Shown here: in pieces, positions 44,335 to 56,506 of the stretch
Position numbering within the stretch: the first letter of the stretch is position 1
How the letters are laid out: each line of letters starts with the position of its first letter
Made by a program: the position numbers and the translations under genes
DNA from: Pseudogymnoascus destructans
Taxonomy: Eukaryota > Ascomycota > Leotiomycetes > Thelebolales > Thelebolaceae
Assembly: GCF_001641265.1 (NCBI RefSeq)
Contig: NW_020167530.1
Coordinates: forward strand, 682,001-746,000
Length of the DNA: 64,000 nucleotides
Direction: 5' to 3'
The notes under the pieces: generated by a model
What the model saw: the letters and a program-made list of their open reading frames with translations, nothing else
Database searches by the model: none
What the model was told of the DNA's origin: nothing

Positions 44335-46730
44335 GCTTCTCACAGCCGCACGGCGGCCAAAGTATGCACTACAGCTAAGATGATGTCATTAGGTTCCCGA
44401 GAATGTTGAATAGAGTCGTAACTAAGATATTCTGCGGGTGTGTTGTCGCTGGAAGTGCAGTTCGATATCCTTGATCGTTGGTGTTGGAAGTTGAGCAGGG
44501 ACCGAATAGCCAGAGACAAACTAAACAACTGTCAGTGCCGGAACATAGATTGCTTTTCAAGCTTATAATAACAGGTGGGCATTGGACGGTCGGTATGCAT
44601 AAGATTCGAGTTCTTACCTGAAGCTTTGTAAGGCTCCGTAGAGATGTCGTCAATGCCGGTGTCTCAAGAGCGCGAATCGTTGATGCGAAGGTCCTCTTTG
44701 GTGCGAAGGTGGAATGCCGTTGAATTTGGTGGGTTCGCTGTGCGAACAAACGGAGAGATGTAAAGGAGCGGACGGTCCCGTTGGACCAGAGAAGAGCGTC
44801 GTGATAGAGGGGAGTTGTTGATGGAATGAAGTCGGAGTTTGTAGGAGTGAGGTGAAGTTTGGAGGTTTCGGATCTCGAGATGAGGTAAGATTGTGTTGTT
44901 GAAGAGCACCGCACCACACACCCACGCTACATCTACGACGATCGAACGGGCAAGTTAAGAGTAACTAGTAGGGTGGGGAGGAGGGCGTAAAGTATGGTGC
45001 TACGTACTTCTATATTACGAGTATTACAAGCGGTGGCGGAGTAAGATAGGTACGGTACAATATCTAATTGAGGAAAGCGGGCGTATCTCACATGGCATGT
45101 CCGAACACAGGCAGGAGTTAGTTCGATGTTTGAGACGGGCTGAGATGAGGGATGAGTGAGGAGAGGAGGGATGAGATGCGGGATGAAGGTGGGCCGGATA
45201 ACCTCAGCACGCAAGAATAACTTGGTCGTATTACTACTACAGTACTCCGTACATCCACACACACAATAATCGACAACACTACTATAATATGATCCGTTGC
45301 AGAGCCGAACTTGTCTGTTTACCAGTTTACGTTTACCTGTTTAATAGACTCTCTGGGGAGCAAGGTCGGTGGTACCTTTTACCTGTTTAGCTTTTACCTG
45401 TTTACCTTTTACCTGTTTACCTTTTACCTGTTTACCTTTTACCTGTTTACCTTTTACCTGTTTACCTTTTACCTGTTTACCTTTTACCTGTTTACCTTTT
45501 ACCTGTTTACCTTTTTACTTGACCTTTTACTTGACCTTTTACTTGACCTTTTACTTGACCTTTTACTTGACCTTTTACTTGACCTTTTACTTGACCTTTT
45601 ACTTGACCTTTTACTTGACCTTTTACTTGACCTTTTACCTGTTTACCTGTTTAATAGACTCTTCGGGGAGCAAGGTCGGTGGTACTATAGGGAGAAAGTC
45701 GAGGCAATAAGGATCAGGATAACTCGTATGTTGCGAGTAGTTGCTCATCAGACTGTAACCGCGTTAGAAGGGAACACTAAAAGTACATCCAAATGCATAC
45801 CGACGCCACGCAAGGCGGAGGTACATTTAGAAGACTCCACTACTGCTTCTACCTCCGTACTCTTGCAGGATCAGCTCGTATCTACGGAACAGCATCTACA
45901 ACTTTCATGTACCTGAAAAGGCCCTGCCGAGGGGTGGAAACGATATTAGATTGGCTATGCCCTAATCCACTAGCCCATATCAGGCAAAGTAGGAAACTTG
46001 GCAGGCGGAGTAATTGGAAGTTCGAACTTGTGGTGCAGTTAGCACCGTCGAGTGGCTGACGCTAAACTTCTTCCGCGGATGCTTAGCCGTCATTTCCTTC
46101 CACAGAAAGTCGCCTATACGTGTCGCCTATACGTGTCTCATTCCAGTTCCAGCGCAAAAAAGATTTAGATTTCGAAAAAAAGGTCAGATACGGAAGGTGG
46201 GCATCTACTTTAATAACACCGTGAACACCCGCTAACACCAATCCAGCGCTACTTTAATAACACTATGAACACCCGCTAACACCGGATCAGTTTTCCCCAT
46301 TGAAATAAGGCAACGCCGCACGTACCGTACAGTTTTCCCTCTCACATTCGCCCGAGATAAAGATGGTCCAGATCTGCGGGGCAGATGAAGCGACAGTGGA
46401 GAGCGAGTGGAGCGATGGCAAGTACACCGATTTTGAAGAATGCGGTACATATGACGAAATTACCACCACGTACTCCGTACTTGGGCTCAGCTGGGCAAAA
46501 CTCAGCCTTCTTTGGGACTGTGGAGGAGATCTCACATGGAGAATTTGATTAGATTGGTAGCCTGGTTGAACATCCCGAGTGCCAAGACTTGTGTGTCTAA
46601 GGGCGCGGAACATCGTTAATCCAACCCCGCCTTTCACGTCGCGTAGGTTACGTCCTACTCGAGTAGCTGCACGAGGCTGCGTCTGGCCCTCAAACACACC
46701 GTATCCGATAATCCGTATGTAGAGCTCACC
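44335..46730. other. 2.4 kb divergent intergenic region with minisatellites
   Basis: Holds the leader of the Ser/Pro-rich gene on the left (about 44335-44920, with several short upstream ORFs), two minisatellite blocks (45374-45640), a 32-bp direct repeat (about 46206-46237 and 46250-46281), and the VPS33 promoter. Confidence 0.5.
45331..45686. repeat. Paired minisatellites between ~45-bp direct repeats
   Basis: About nine 15-bp units (CTTTTACCTGTTTAC, 45376-45510) pass into about ten 12-bp units (CTTTTACTTGAC, 45512-45634). Both sides carry the phrase CCTGTTTAATAGACTC then GGGGAGCAAGGTCGGTGGTAC (45338 and about 45648 onward), differing by two bases. Confidence 0.9.
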
Positions 46731-48878
46731 ATGGCTCTCCATGCTGGGTTCTCTGTTGATGCGATCGCCGACAAGTCTCGGCGGGACTTGTTGGCTCTGC
46801 TTGAGGGTGTAAGTAAACCCAGCAAGATCACGATGCTGGCCGTGCTAATCCCTCGACAGGTACGAGGCAAGAAGAACCTTGTCTTAGAGCGAGACCTCGC
46901 CGGGCCCATTGGCTTGTTTGTGAAGTTCTCAACTTTACAAGACTATGGAGTCGGCAAGGTTTTCTTCTTGGAGAACGGAAATGCAGATGCGAGCCAGCAG
47001 AATGTGGTATTCATTGCCAGGGGAGAAAGCGCGAGGAACACCATGGTGATTGCGGGTATGTACGTTATGGTACTGTCCATGCCAGACTCCCGTGATATTA
47101 AACCTTTCTAGATCACATCAAACGCATCCAGCGTGAAACGCAGACAGGTCACGAGTTTTCTATATTCTGGGTCCCTCGCCGAACACTGGTATCCGATAAG
47201 ATCCTAGAGGATGCCGGCGTTTTGGGGGATGTGAACATTTTCGAACTGCCGCTATATTTCGTATCCCTCGAGAAGGACCTTCTGTCTCTAGAACTCAACG
47301 ACTCCTTTGGAGACTTGTATCTCAGAAAAGATCCGACGCCAACGTTTCTCATGGCCAAGGCGCTCATGCTGATACAACAGAATCATGGCCTTTTCCCAAG
47401 AATCACTGGCAAAGGCGATAATGCGAAGCGGCTAGCGGACCTCTTAACTCGAATGCGGCAGGAAGCTATTGCCGGAGAGGAGGGCAACGACAATAAATTT
47501 ACAATGAGCCCAAGCACTACAATCGAAAGTTTAATTGTCATCGATCGGGAGGTAGACTACGCAACGCCATTGCTCACCCAGCTTACATATGAAGGCTTGA
47601 TAGACGAAGTAGTTGGGATACAGAACAACCAGGCCGAAATAGATTCCTCGATCGTTGGTGCAGCTCCTCAACCCGCTCAGCAAGGGTCGGCAAAGAGTAT
47701 CGGCACGTCAGTACCACAAGGGAAAATGCGGAAGATCCAGCTCGATTCATCCGACAAGCTCTACGTTCCATTAAGAGATACAAATTTTGCAGTAGTTGGT
47801 GGTTTACTGAATAAAGTGGCTCGACGATTAAAAACAGACTACGAGAGCAGGCATGGGAACAAGACCACAGCAGAACTGCGAGAGTTTGTAAACAATCTCA
47901 AAGGCTACCAAGCTGAACAGCAAAGCCTGAAGATCCACACCGGTCTTGCCGAAGAGATAATGAAACATACCCGGACAACTCAGTTTAGTCAATTGCTGGA
48001 AATCCAACAAAATCTGGCAGCCGGTGCAGATCCGTCATCACAACACGAGGCGATGGAGGACTTGATCTCCCGGGATGCCCCTCTTACCGAGATTCTTCGA
48101 CTCCTTTGCCTCGAGTCTTGTATTTCTGGCGGGATAAAACCGAAGGAGCTAGAGAACTTCAAGCGCCTCATACTCCACGCGTACGGGTACCAGCATATCC
48201 TGACGTTGGACGCGCTGGGGAAACTCCACCTACTGTTGTCACGCTCTTCCCCTACAGCCCTAATGATCCCGATGCCTGGAACCGGTGTCGGCACGGGAAC
48301 CAAAACAAACTACACATTTCTACGGAAGCAACTGCGTCTCATCGTCGACGAGGTCAACGAACAGGATCCAAACGATATCGCGTATGTTTACAGTGGCTAT
48401 GCACCGCTATCTGTCCGACTTGTTCAATGCATACTCCAAAAGCAATACCTGTTGTCATTCACTCGCGGTTCCGCGGCCCCCGGCAATGCCAACGCCAACG
48501 CTGGCGGCGGTGGTGGGCAGGGCTGGAGGGGCTTTGATGAGGCTGTGAAGCATGCAAGAGGCGCAACATTTGATGAGATACAAAAGGGAGAAGATACGGC
48601 TGTGAAAGCAAGATCACTATTGACGAACAGTGGCGAGAAAAAGACTGTTATTATTGTCTTCTTGGGTGGCATAACATACACGGAGATCGCGGCGCTGAGG
48701 TTCATTGCCAAGAAGGAAGAAGGTAAGGAGAAGTGCTTTAGCATCAGGTTACACTGGCTAACAGCGCATAGAACGGAAGAATATAATCATTTGTACAACA
48801 TCGATCATAAACGGAAACAAGATGATGGATACTGCGATTGAGAAGGGAGATTTTGCGAACGCTGCTAGCCAGTCTTGA
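46731..48878 (+). CDS. VPS33: Vacuolar sorting protein VPS33 (Sec1/Munc18 family)
   Basis: Four exons: 46731-46808, 46860-47055, 47112-48722 and 48772-48878; 663 residues. The start MALHAGFSVDAIADKSRRDL joins LVLERDLAGPIGLFVKFS, and later FSIFWVPRRTLVSDKILEDA. The SM-family core is visible at ESLIVIDREVDYATPLLTQL and GLIDEVVGI. The last exon gives KNIIICTTSIINGNKMMDTA and EKGDFANAASQS. Vps33 is the SM subunit of HOPS/CORVET, guiding SNARE pairing at endosomes and vacuoles. Intron 1 is 51 bp, a multiple of three without a stop, so retention would add 17 residues in frame. Confidence 0.95.
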
Positions 48879-49525
48879 AACTGGTCGTATTTAGAATGAA
48901 GGCAGAATCCCATTATTGTGCACATTAGCGTATACGATATCCAATACCACAAATAAACTATATTGGCCGAGTAAATGATAATTTCGCTGCCTCATGGATG
49001 ACCCGACGTTGAATTGAGGTCTCGGCAAGGGTACTAGTGATCACGTGCATGGGAAACCAGTTCCCGTAAGAGCCATAATTCTCCTCATCTCCGTATGAAT
49101 ATCAAGAACGCCGCGTGTCCAAGTCAGCCGACGCAGCCCTAGCATTATCTCTCTTTATAATATGCAATGGTATGATACGAACCCAGTACTTTCTGATTGC
49201 CGCAACCGAGAATACCGACCTTGGTTCTGGGGTTAAGGAGACATATACGAACTTGCGACAACCAGGCCACCCAATGAATTGGTATATATATCGTGATATT
49301 AGACTGACCTAGGCCGTTTGCTAACAAATATACAGGAAGTCAACGGGTAATTAACTTGGCAATATATCCGATGTCAGCCTAGGCGATATTTCATGTGAGG
49401 TTATAAATGGGAGGAGTGTCCTGTAGTACGGCAAAATCCACATATCCCGAACGAAGACGACGTCGTCAAAAAGCGGCCCTTGCGCCCCATCATTAACCAA
49501 GGGCTAAGAACGCCAACAGTCAAGA
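48879..49525. other. Intergenic between VPS33 and LSD1-type gene
   Basis: No gene seen; both neighbours are on the plus strand. Confidence 0.5.
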
Positions 49526-52500
49526 ATGTCACTCACAATCGATGCTCAGGTGCAGCTCACCGACGATTTTGGCCAAGATACCTTAATGGGACTACAAGAG
49601 CTGGATTCTCAGCTGGCTATATTCGAAGAATCAGCAGACCTGTCTACCGAGGTCTTGGCTGCTACGGCATCAGATATAACAATGGATATTCCACTTAGCG
49701 TTGGTGATGCCAAGGCAATGGCTCATATGGATGAGAGCAATATCTCGAGAACCTTCCCGAAGAGTGAGAATGCAGTACTACCTTCTAGTACCGGAGCATG
49801 GAGTCTCAAAGCCAATGGCAACTCAATGTAAGTATTAACCCTTTTATTACGCGTCTTCTTTAGATTTGGAGCATTGAAATATTAACATTGATTCTTGCCA
49901 AGGCCATCGAAACATTTGCAAGCCTTGTCAGGTGGTGATGGAGATGCCAAGCCGAATGAGTCGCGCTCCTCAATGGCATCATCTATGGCAACAGAGACAT
50001 CAGATGGATCATCTTCTCTTTCATCGATATCAAGTCAAACTGCATTGTCTGACCATGATGGCCTGCAGAAGAATGAATTATCACAAGAGCCGACAAGGAA
50101 ACGAGCCAAATACGATGTCCGCCCGAAATCTTCCATACCTATAAACATTCACATATCAGAATATGCTCGTCAGTGTATTGCTGCGGCAGAATCATCACGG
50201 CTCAATCCATATGCCTTACATACCGACGAGTATGAACTTCTAAGAACACATCTCATCCATACCCAGGTGACAACCTACCTAAATATCCGAAATGCAATTC
50301 TCCGATTGTGGATAAGGAATCCCTTAGTCCGCGTCCTGCAGGATGAGGCAATTGGTTGTGCAAGAGATGCACGCTGGTTTGACCTAGCAAACGTCTGCTA
50401 CGAGTGGCTTGTTCGACAAGGCTACATCAACTATGGGTGTCTAGACAATATGGAACCCCGCGGACCAGCATCGAAACAACGTCCTGGAAAGCGTCCACGC
50501 AAGACAATTGCCGTGATTGGAGCTGGGATGTCCGGGTTGGGTTGTGCTAGACAACTAGAAGGCCTATTCGCACACTTCGAAAGCCGCTTTCTCAAGAAGG
50601 GCGAAGAGGTCCCAAATGTCGTTATCTTAGAAGGGAGAGACAGAGTGGGAGGACGCGTCTACTCACGTGGTTTTAAGACTGATACCTCCGCCTCAACGCT
50701 AGAAGAGGGATACCGCTGCACAGCGGAAATGGGCGGCATGATCATCACGGGCTTTGAGCGCGGTAATCCCTTGAACATTCTGGTCAGAGGGCAGCTGGCA
50801 CTTGATTATCATGCGCTGCGTCCAACAACCACGTTGTACGATTTCAATGGACAGCCTGTCGACCCAACGCGAGACCATCTAGCGGAAAAGCTTTACAACG
50901 ATATATTGGATCGACTCTATGATTATAAATTCAAGCTGCCTAAAGTAGTTAACATAGAAGGCGACCATGATCTTGTCGACGCATACCGCGATGGACATGG
51001 AGATATTGGCAAGACAATCGCTGTGGCTGAAGACGAAGAGGCTTCAAAATCACACGTATTATCAGATGAAAGCGGAACGGAGCAAAACGGCCACTTATCT
51101 AAGTCTCCGGTTGATGTGGTCCCAGTATCGACAGACCGCATAACTGGAAGGCCGCACAAAGAACCCGGAGGACCAGCAGTGCATAAAGCAGCGTATAAAG
51201 CACGCCTCATTGGCTGGACGCTACAAGATGAGGTTGAGGATAGCAAAGATTTAGACCTCGATGAGGTTGCTGATCGTGAGGGATCAACATTAGGTTCCGT
51301 AGTGGACGCAGCAATCAAGCAGTTTGGCAGCGTGGTTCACCTCTTACCACTCGACCTGCGCCTTATGAACTGGCACATTGCCAATCTGGAGTACAGCAAC
51401 GCTATCAACCTTAAAGAGCTCAGTCTGAGAGGATGGGATGTGGATGCTGGGAATGAGTGGGAAGGCAAACATACGCAGATTGTGGGCGGCTATCAGCAGG
51501 TGCCACGTGGCTTGCTGCATTGCCCATATCCTCTCAATGTCAGGAAGCGAAGCGCTGTTAAGCGGATTGCGTACTCGCCAGATCAGTCTGGCGCTGCCAC
51601 TATTGACTGTGAGGATGGCTCGACGGTCAAGGCCGATATCGTTGTCTCCACAATCCCTCTGGGAGTTCTCAAAGACTCGAGTATCAATTTCGAGCCTGCG
51701 CTTCCCGAGTGGAAGACTGGCGCAATCGAACGACTTGGCTTTGGGGTCCTCAACAAGGTGGCCCTTGTTTATAAAGAGCCGTTCTGGGATACTACAAGAG
51801 ACATATTTGGCGTTCTTCGCGATCCCATCTACCGCGCAAGTTTGAACCAGGCAGACTATTCCACCAAGCGAGGCCGTTTCTTCCAATGGTTTAATTGTAC
51901 AAAAACCAGTGGTGTTCCTACTCTCATCGCCCTGATGGCTGGTGATGCAGCGTTCCAAACTGAGAAGGAGGACAACCAATCTCTGGTAGCCGAAGCTACT
52001 CAGGTCTTGCGGAGCATTTTTGGCGAGACCGTCCCAGAACCTGTGGAAGCCATCATTACACGATGGGGTTCCGATAAGTTTGCTCGCGGGAGCTACTCAT
52101 ACACGGGCCCGAATTTCCAACTCGATGATTACGAGGTCATGGCAAAACCCATTGGGAACCTGTTCTTCGCTGGAGAACACACCTGCGGCACCCATCCCGC
52201 CACAGTCCATGGTGCATATCTCTCTGGTCTCCGCGTGGCCTCAGAAGTCCTAGAGTCCATGATCGGCCCCATCGACGTCCCCGAGCCCCTCGTCCTACCC
52301 AAAGACTCTCTTTCAACCCTGAAGCGCAAAGCTGCCGAGCTAGAGAACCAACCCAAAGACCTCAGACAAGCCCGACTTCAAGCTTACGAAAACGAGGTCT
52401 GGACTGCAATCTACGCCAAATTCGGACAATACCCGCTCTCCCCCCAAAAGCTGACCATAAACCCCTACGTCCTCTTCAGCAAGGCCAACGCCGAGCTCGC

Positions 52501-52867
52501 GCGCCAGCGATGCGAGGCGAATCGTCGTCCCGGGAAGGGGCGGCCGGTGTCAAACGAGGTGCGGACGATGCTGGGGAAGATGTGGAAGGATGCGTCGGAG
52601 GAGGAGAAGGTCCCGTACAAGCAGCGCGCGAACGAGGGTAAGGTGGTTTACCTGGCGGCGCTGGCGAATTATAAGGAGCTCTGTAGGGTGTGGGATGATG
52701 ATTCGATTGCGTTCCGGAAGGCGTATGAGAAGGAGCATCCGAGTGTGCCGAGTAAGGAGGAAGAGGAGGAGATCAGGATGTCGAGTCACGGGAAGAGGGA
52801 TAGGAGGGCCAAGAGGGTTAGTGGGTATGCGGAGTCGGAGCCGAGTGATGGGGAGAGGGGGTTGTAG
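49526..52867 (+). CDS. LSD1-type lysine demethylase: SWIRM, amine oxidase, HMG box
   Basis: Exons 49526-49827 and 49903-52867; 1088 residues. The N-terminal 175 residues are disordered. The SWIRM domain is at about 178-283 (LNPYALHTDEYELLRTHLI ... WLVRQGYINYGCLD). The FAD-binding motif KTIAVIGAGMSGLG is at 301-314. The amine oxidase domain continues to about 870, with the conserved lysine in GFGVLNKVALVY, a FAD-site GGYQQVPRGL and the end AGEHTCGTHPATVHGAYLSG. An HMG-box-like domain follows at about 940-1030 (INPYVLFSKANAELARQR ... MWKDASEEEKVPYK). Such fungal proteins act on histone H3 in transcription or silencing. The acidic insertion around ~480-560 may loop out as the LSD1 tower does, but this is not proven. 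Confidence 0.93.
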
Positions 52868-53380
52868 ATTGAGTGGGTTTGGGGCGTATATATGGGATGG
52901 GGATGGTGGTTGGGAGCTTCTGACTTGCTGGTGGGTTTGTACCAATATATACGTGCTTTCGGTGCAAGAATACCGGGCTTGACATTGAGAATCATGCAGC
53001 TGTGGGAATGAGCCTTAGGTTCTGTATTCCTCATGACAGCGCAATGCAATTTTATTAACTTAATTTTTGAAGTATGACTATAAATTAAATTAAATTGTGG
53101 ATAAAAAAAATTAAATAAAAAGCTTTGTATAAGACACCCAACCCCGGATATATCTAGTTTAGGTAAGTTATGATACTATGCGAAGGTTTGTTATATTTAA
53201 GTTGGTTTTGACCTTATTAACTGCCATATTGCTCAGGACACGCCAGTCAGTCCCTGTACTCCAGGGGTACCCGCATAAACGCGGTTGTCGCTAAACCCCA
53301 TCGTGGCTCCCCAACCCCAAACCCCAAGCTCTTTCAAAGACCTCGCCCTCCAAGCTCTTCCAAACCAAACCAAGCCCACC
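52868..53380. other. Intergenic, AT-rich, upstream of dynamitin
   Basis: AT-rich at 53045-53130; no gene seen. Confidence 0.5.
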
Positions 53381-54804
53381 ATGAATCTCAATAGGAAATA
53401 TGCCGCTCTCCCCGATCTGGTAACTACCCTCCTCTACCTCCCCATTGACCTAGCAGCAACCCTAACAACAACTTAGGACTCCGCGCCAGACATCTACGAA
53501 ACCACCCCCTCCTTAACAGACGACAACTCCACCGCCCCCGTACGTCCCCCCTCTCCCTACCACCAGACCCAGCTAACCCCCCCCAGGATGGCGCCGCACG
53601 CTCTGGCTCCGCCTCCTCCCACTACACCGACTTCGACTCCCCCCCCGGCACGCCCTCGCACTCCCCCCAAATCTCTCGCGCCCGCCTCCACCCCGATACC
53701 GCACGCTCGCGCTTCGAGCCCTCCCTCGTCGACGCCAAAGGTGTCGATTTCAGCGACCGCATCAGCGGGAAGAAGAAGAGTTACCGGGCCAGCAGCCGGC
53801 GTGTGAGGGTGCTGGCTGATGGGACGAGGGAGATGGGGGATCTGAGCGACGAGGAGGATGGGGAGGGGTTGGAGAGGAAGATGGCGAGGTTGAGGAGGGA
53901 GGTGGAGGAGGTGAGGATTGAGGCTGAGCAGCGGAGGAGGGGGAGGGAGGGGAATGGGGAGGAGGAGGGAGGGGAGGTGGAGAATGAGGCGGTGGGGTTG
54001 AGTCGGTTGTTAGAGGAGTTAGCGAGACCGGTCGCTGGACAAGAGGGCTCGGCGTCGCGACTTTCAAAAGCGCTGAGCAAGCCTCTACCACCAGCTGAAG
54101 CGGCGGCTTCGACACCACAACCTGCAGAAGCGCAGCCTTCTGATGCTGCTGGGCCGGCGACGTACACAGTGACCTACGCGCCGTCCTACGACCCCACACA
54201 CACCCTCGCACGCATCACAACCTTCGACACCCGCCTCGCCTCTCTCGAATCCGCTCTGGGTCTCCCCCCCGCCGGTTCCACCGCCCTCCACCCCGTCCTC
54301 CCCGCCCTAACAACCCTCTCCCAAAAGCTATCCGTAATCGGCTCCGCCACCCCCTCCAGCATCGACGCCCTCTCTCGGCGCGTGCGCGCCCTCACTGCCG
54401 AGACCGAAAAAATGACTGCTGTGAAAGAGGCAGCTCGGGCGGCTACACCCGGTGGTGCTGCTGATGGGGAGAAAGACGAGGATGACGAGCAGGCGGCGAA
54501 GATAAATGCCTTGTTTGGGACGCTGGCGACGATTGAGGGGCTGGCGCCGTTGTTGCCGGGGCTGTTGGAGAGGATGAGGAGTCTGAGGAAGGTGCATGCT
54601 GATGCTGCGGGGGCGCATTCGGAGATGGTGGAGGCGCTTATGAGGCAGGAAGAGATGGGGAGGGAGATTGAGAAGTGGAGGGTGGGCTTGGAGAGGGTGG
54701 AGGAGGCGGTGAGGGAGGGGGAGAGGGTGGGGGGGGAGAATGTGAAGACGGTGGAGGGGTGGGTGAGGGAGTTGGAGAAGAGGGTTAAGGAGTTGGATGG
54801 TTGA
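53381..54804 (+). CDS. JNM1: Dynactin subunit 2 (p50 dynamitin)
   Basis: Three exons: 53381-53419 (39 nt), 53477-53539 (63 nt) and 53587-54804; 439 residues. The N-terminus MNLNRKYAALPDLDSAPDIY and ETTPSLTDD is the dynamitin signature that binds the Arp1 filament. Then a basic linker, a coiled coil at about 120-160 (LERKMARLRREVEEVRIEAE), a central helix region (ARITTFDTRLASLESALGLP) and C-terminal coils (EKWRVGLERVEEAVREGERV). It forms the shoulder of dynactin, the dynein cofactor for nuclear and vesicle movement in hyphae. The stop TGA lies inside the first unit of a 15-bp tandem repeat. Confidence 0.93.
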
Positions 54805-54862
54805 AGCGGGGTGGGTTGAAGCGGGGTGGGTTGAAGCGGGGTGGGTTGAAGCGGGGTGGTTT
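54790..54862. repeat. 15-bp tandem repeat at dynamitin stop codon
   Basis: Four copies of GGTTGAAGCGGGGTG; the first contains the TGA stop of the dynamitin gene. Confidence 0.9.
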
Positions 54863-55325
54863 GGGAAGATGGCTTGCTTGCTTGCTGGGGGGAGTGTAGG
54901 GTACAATGGAAAGTGCTAGATACCCATTTGCAGCTTCTTTCAAAAATAGGGAATCGAAAATACTGATGATGCTGATATAAACACAATATAAAACGTGAAG
55001 TTGCGCCATAATGCATGTATATTAGCAATAGTAGATCTTGACACGTGGAAAATCTAAACAGTAAATTCAATTCATTTTTTGTACATGTAGAGCGTGCCAC
55101 CCCCCACATGCAGCCCCTGAGATGCAATCCCAGTCTATGATGTACAATACAAATGCAAGCTCCGTCATCGTTGGCTGCCTCCGTAAGCCATATATGTATG
55201 CCTCCCAGAGGATGCCATGTCATGCACACAGAAACGCGGGGAGAAAATCCAACGCAATTACCCCGTGGCTTCAGCGCCTTCTTCTCTTTTCTCTATCAAT
55301 AGGGTCGTAGGCGTCCCCGACTGCC
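54863..55325. other. Intergenic between convergent dynamitin and ANP1
   Basis: No gene seen. Confidence 0.5.
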
Positions 55326-56506
55326 TTACTCGTTGTAGTGATAAATCTAGGGGGCTCTGTTAGACACAAATCGGAAGAATTGGGGAGGAACGGCGTGGGG
55401 GAACGAACCTTATAATTTGGCAATCCATAAGACAACCAGCCCAATCGCCTGGCCATCTTCGCAAACCCCTCCGTCTCAATCAAGTGGTAAAATGCGAATG
55501 GCGGGAACATAGCACCATCTCTATGCACGTCCGCCTTCACTAACAACGCCGTGCCTCCTACTCCGTCAAGTTCCATCTCCGTCTTAATATCCCCCCCCTG
55601 TTCGTATAGACGGGCCATCAACGTTCTGTATGTTGGCATCTCAGCGTACCCCTCAAGTAGAATATCGTCTGGGCCCATTTGTGCGGCAAGCTTCTGCGCA
55701 GTTTCGCTGTCTTGCCAAGAGTTGTAGTCGTAGGGGCGCTCATCGAGCTTCTTGGTGTCGGGGTTGATGAAGCGCTGGAAGCAGTTGGGTACGATGATCG
55801 GCTTGTCGTGTAACGCAAGGTCTTGGATCAGAGATGGTGGTGTCTCAATGATATCTGCATCCAGCCAGAGGACCCATGAGGTGGACGGGCCAAGGGTGGT
55901 GAAGAGGAGAGAGTTTCTCGCCCTGCTCATAGCTGCCCGGCGGACCTTCTGATTCTCCATCTTGTGCCGCTCAGATTCATCTTGCGATGCCAATGGTGGT
56001 GGGAAGTCTTGGCGCTCAATGATGATTGATGCAAAGCGCTTCGATTCTGGCCCGACGGTCTGCGTCTTTGTGATCTGTTCTTGTAACGCAGCCGTGGCAG
56101 CGTTGCCATCATGGTTCTTTGGGATGATGAATCCGAGGGTGATGAGCTCGTGTGGGTAGCTCAGCTTGAGCAGGTTGTCCCAGTAGCCCTGGTAGAAGCG
56201 GGCCAGCGGGGTGAGGATGAGGATAGTCTCGCGGTTCTCTATCGGGGTGCTCGTCGTCGTGACATTGTTGAGCTGGTAACGAATGACGGGCGGAGGGATA
56301 CGTTTTCCATTCTTGCTGCCGGCCGACTTGCGGAAGGGCGAGGTGGGCGGTGAGAGGGGGTTCGACGCAGCGCTTGCTTTTCGGAGGTTATATGATGCGG
56401 AATCGTGGGCGGAGGGAGATAGGAGGAAAACGATGATGCCTATTAAAAAAACGGCCCCTAACAGAGTCGGCAGCGGACTGACGCGTCGAAAACGAAGAGA
56501 GCGCAT
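55326..56506 (-). CDS. ANP1: ANP1-type alpha-1,6-mannosyltransferase, Golgi
   Basis: Two exons on the minus strand, 56506-55409 and 55346-55326; 372 residues. The last exon is 21 nt and encodes only IYHYNE plus the stop, restoring the family end GLPNYKIYHYNE; without this splice the frame runs into unrelated residues. Type II membrane protein: a short cytosolic tail, one anchor at about 12-30 (LPTLLGAVFLIGIIVFLL), a stem, then the GT62 domain with GYWDNLLKLSYPHELITLGF and the metal-binding DAD (216-218) in WVLWLDADIIE. Anp1, with Mnn9 and relatives, extends the mannan backbone of N-glycans in the cis-Golgi. The segment ETILILTPLARFYQGY favours Anp1 over Mnn9 or Van1. Confidence 0.93.

Noticed and set aside
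44375..44917. Minus-strand ORF of 180 codons upstream of the Ser/Pro-rich gene
   Set aside because: No recognisable protein; position fits a leader with upstream ORFs.
45374..45640. Regular repeats resembling a CRISPR array
   Set aside because: Units are contiguous without unique spacers, and the genome is eukaryotic.
45311..45916. ORF of 201 codons with repeated LLDLLLDL and FTFYLFTFYL
   Set aside because: Translation of the 12- and 15-bp minisatellites; no upstream gene context.
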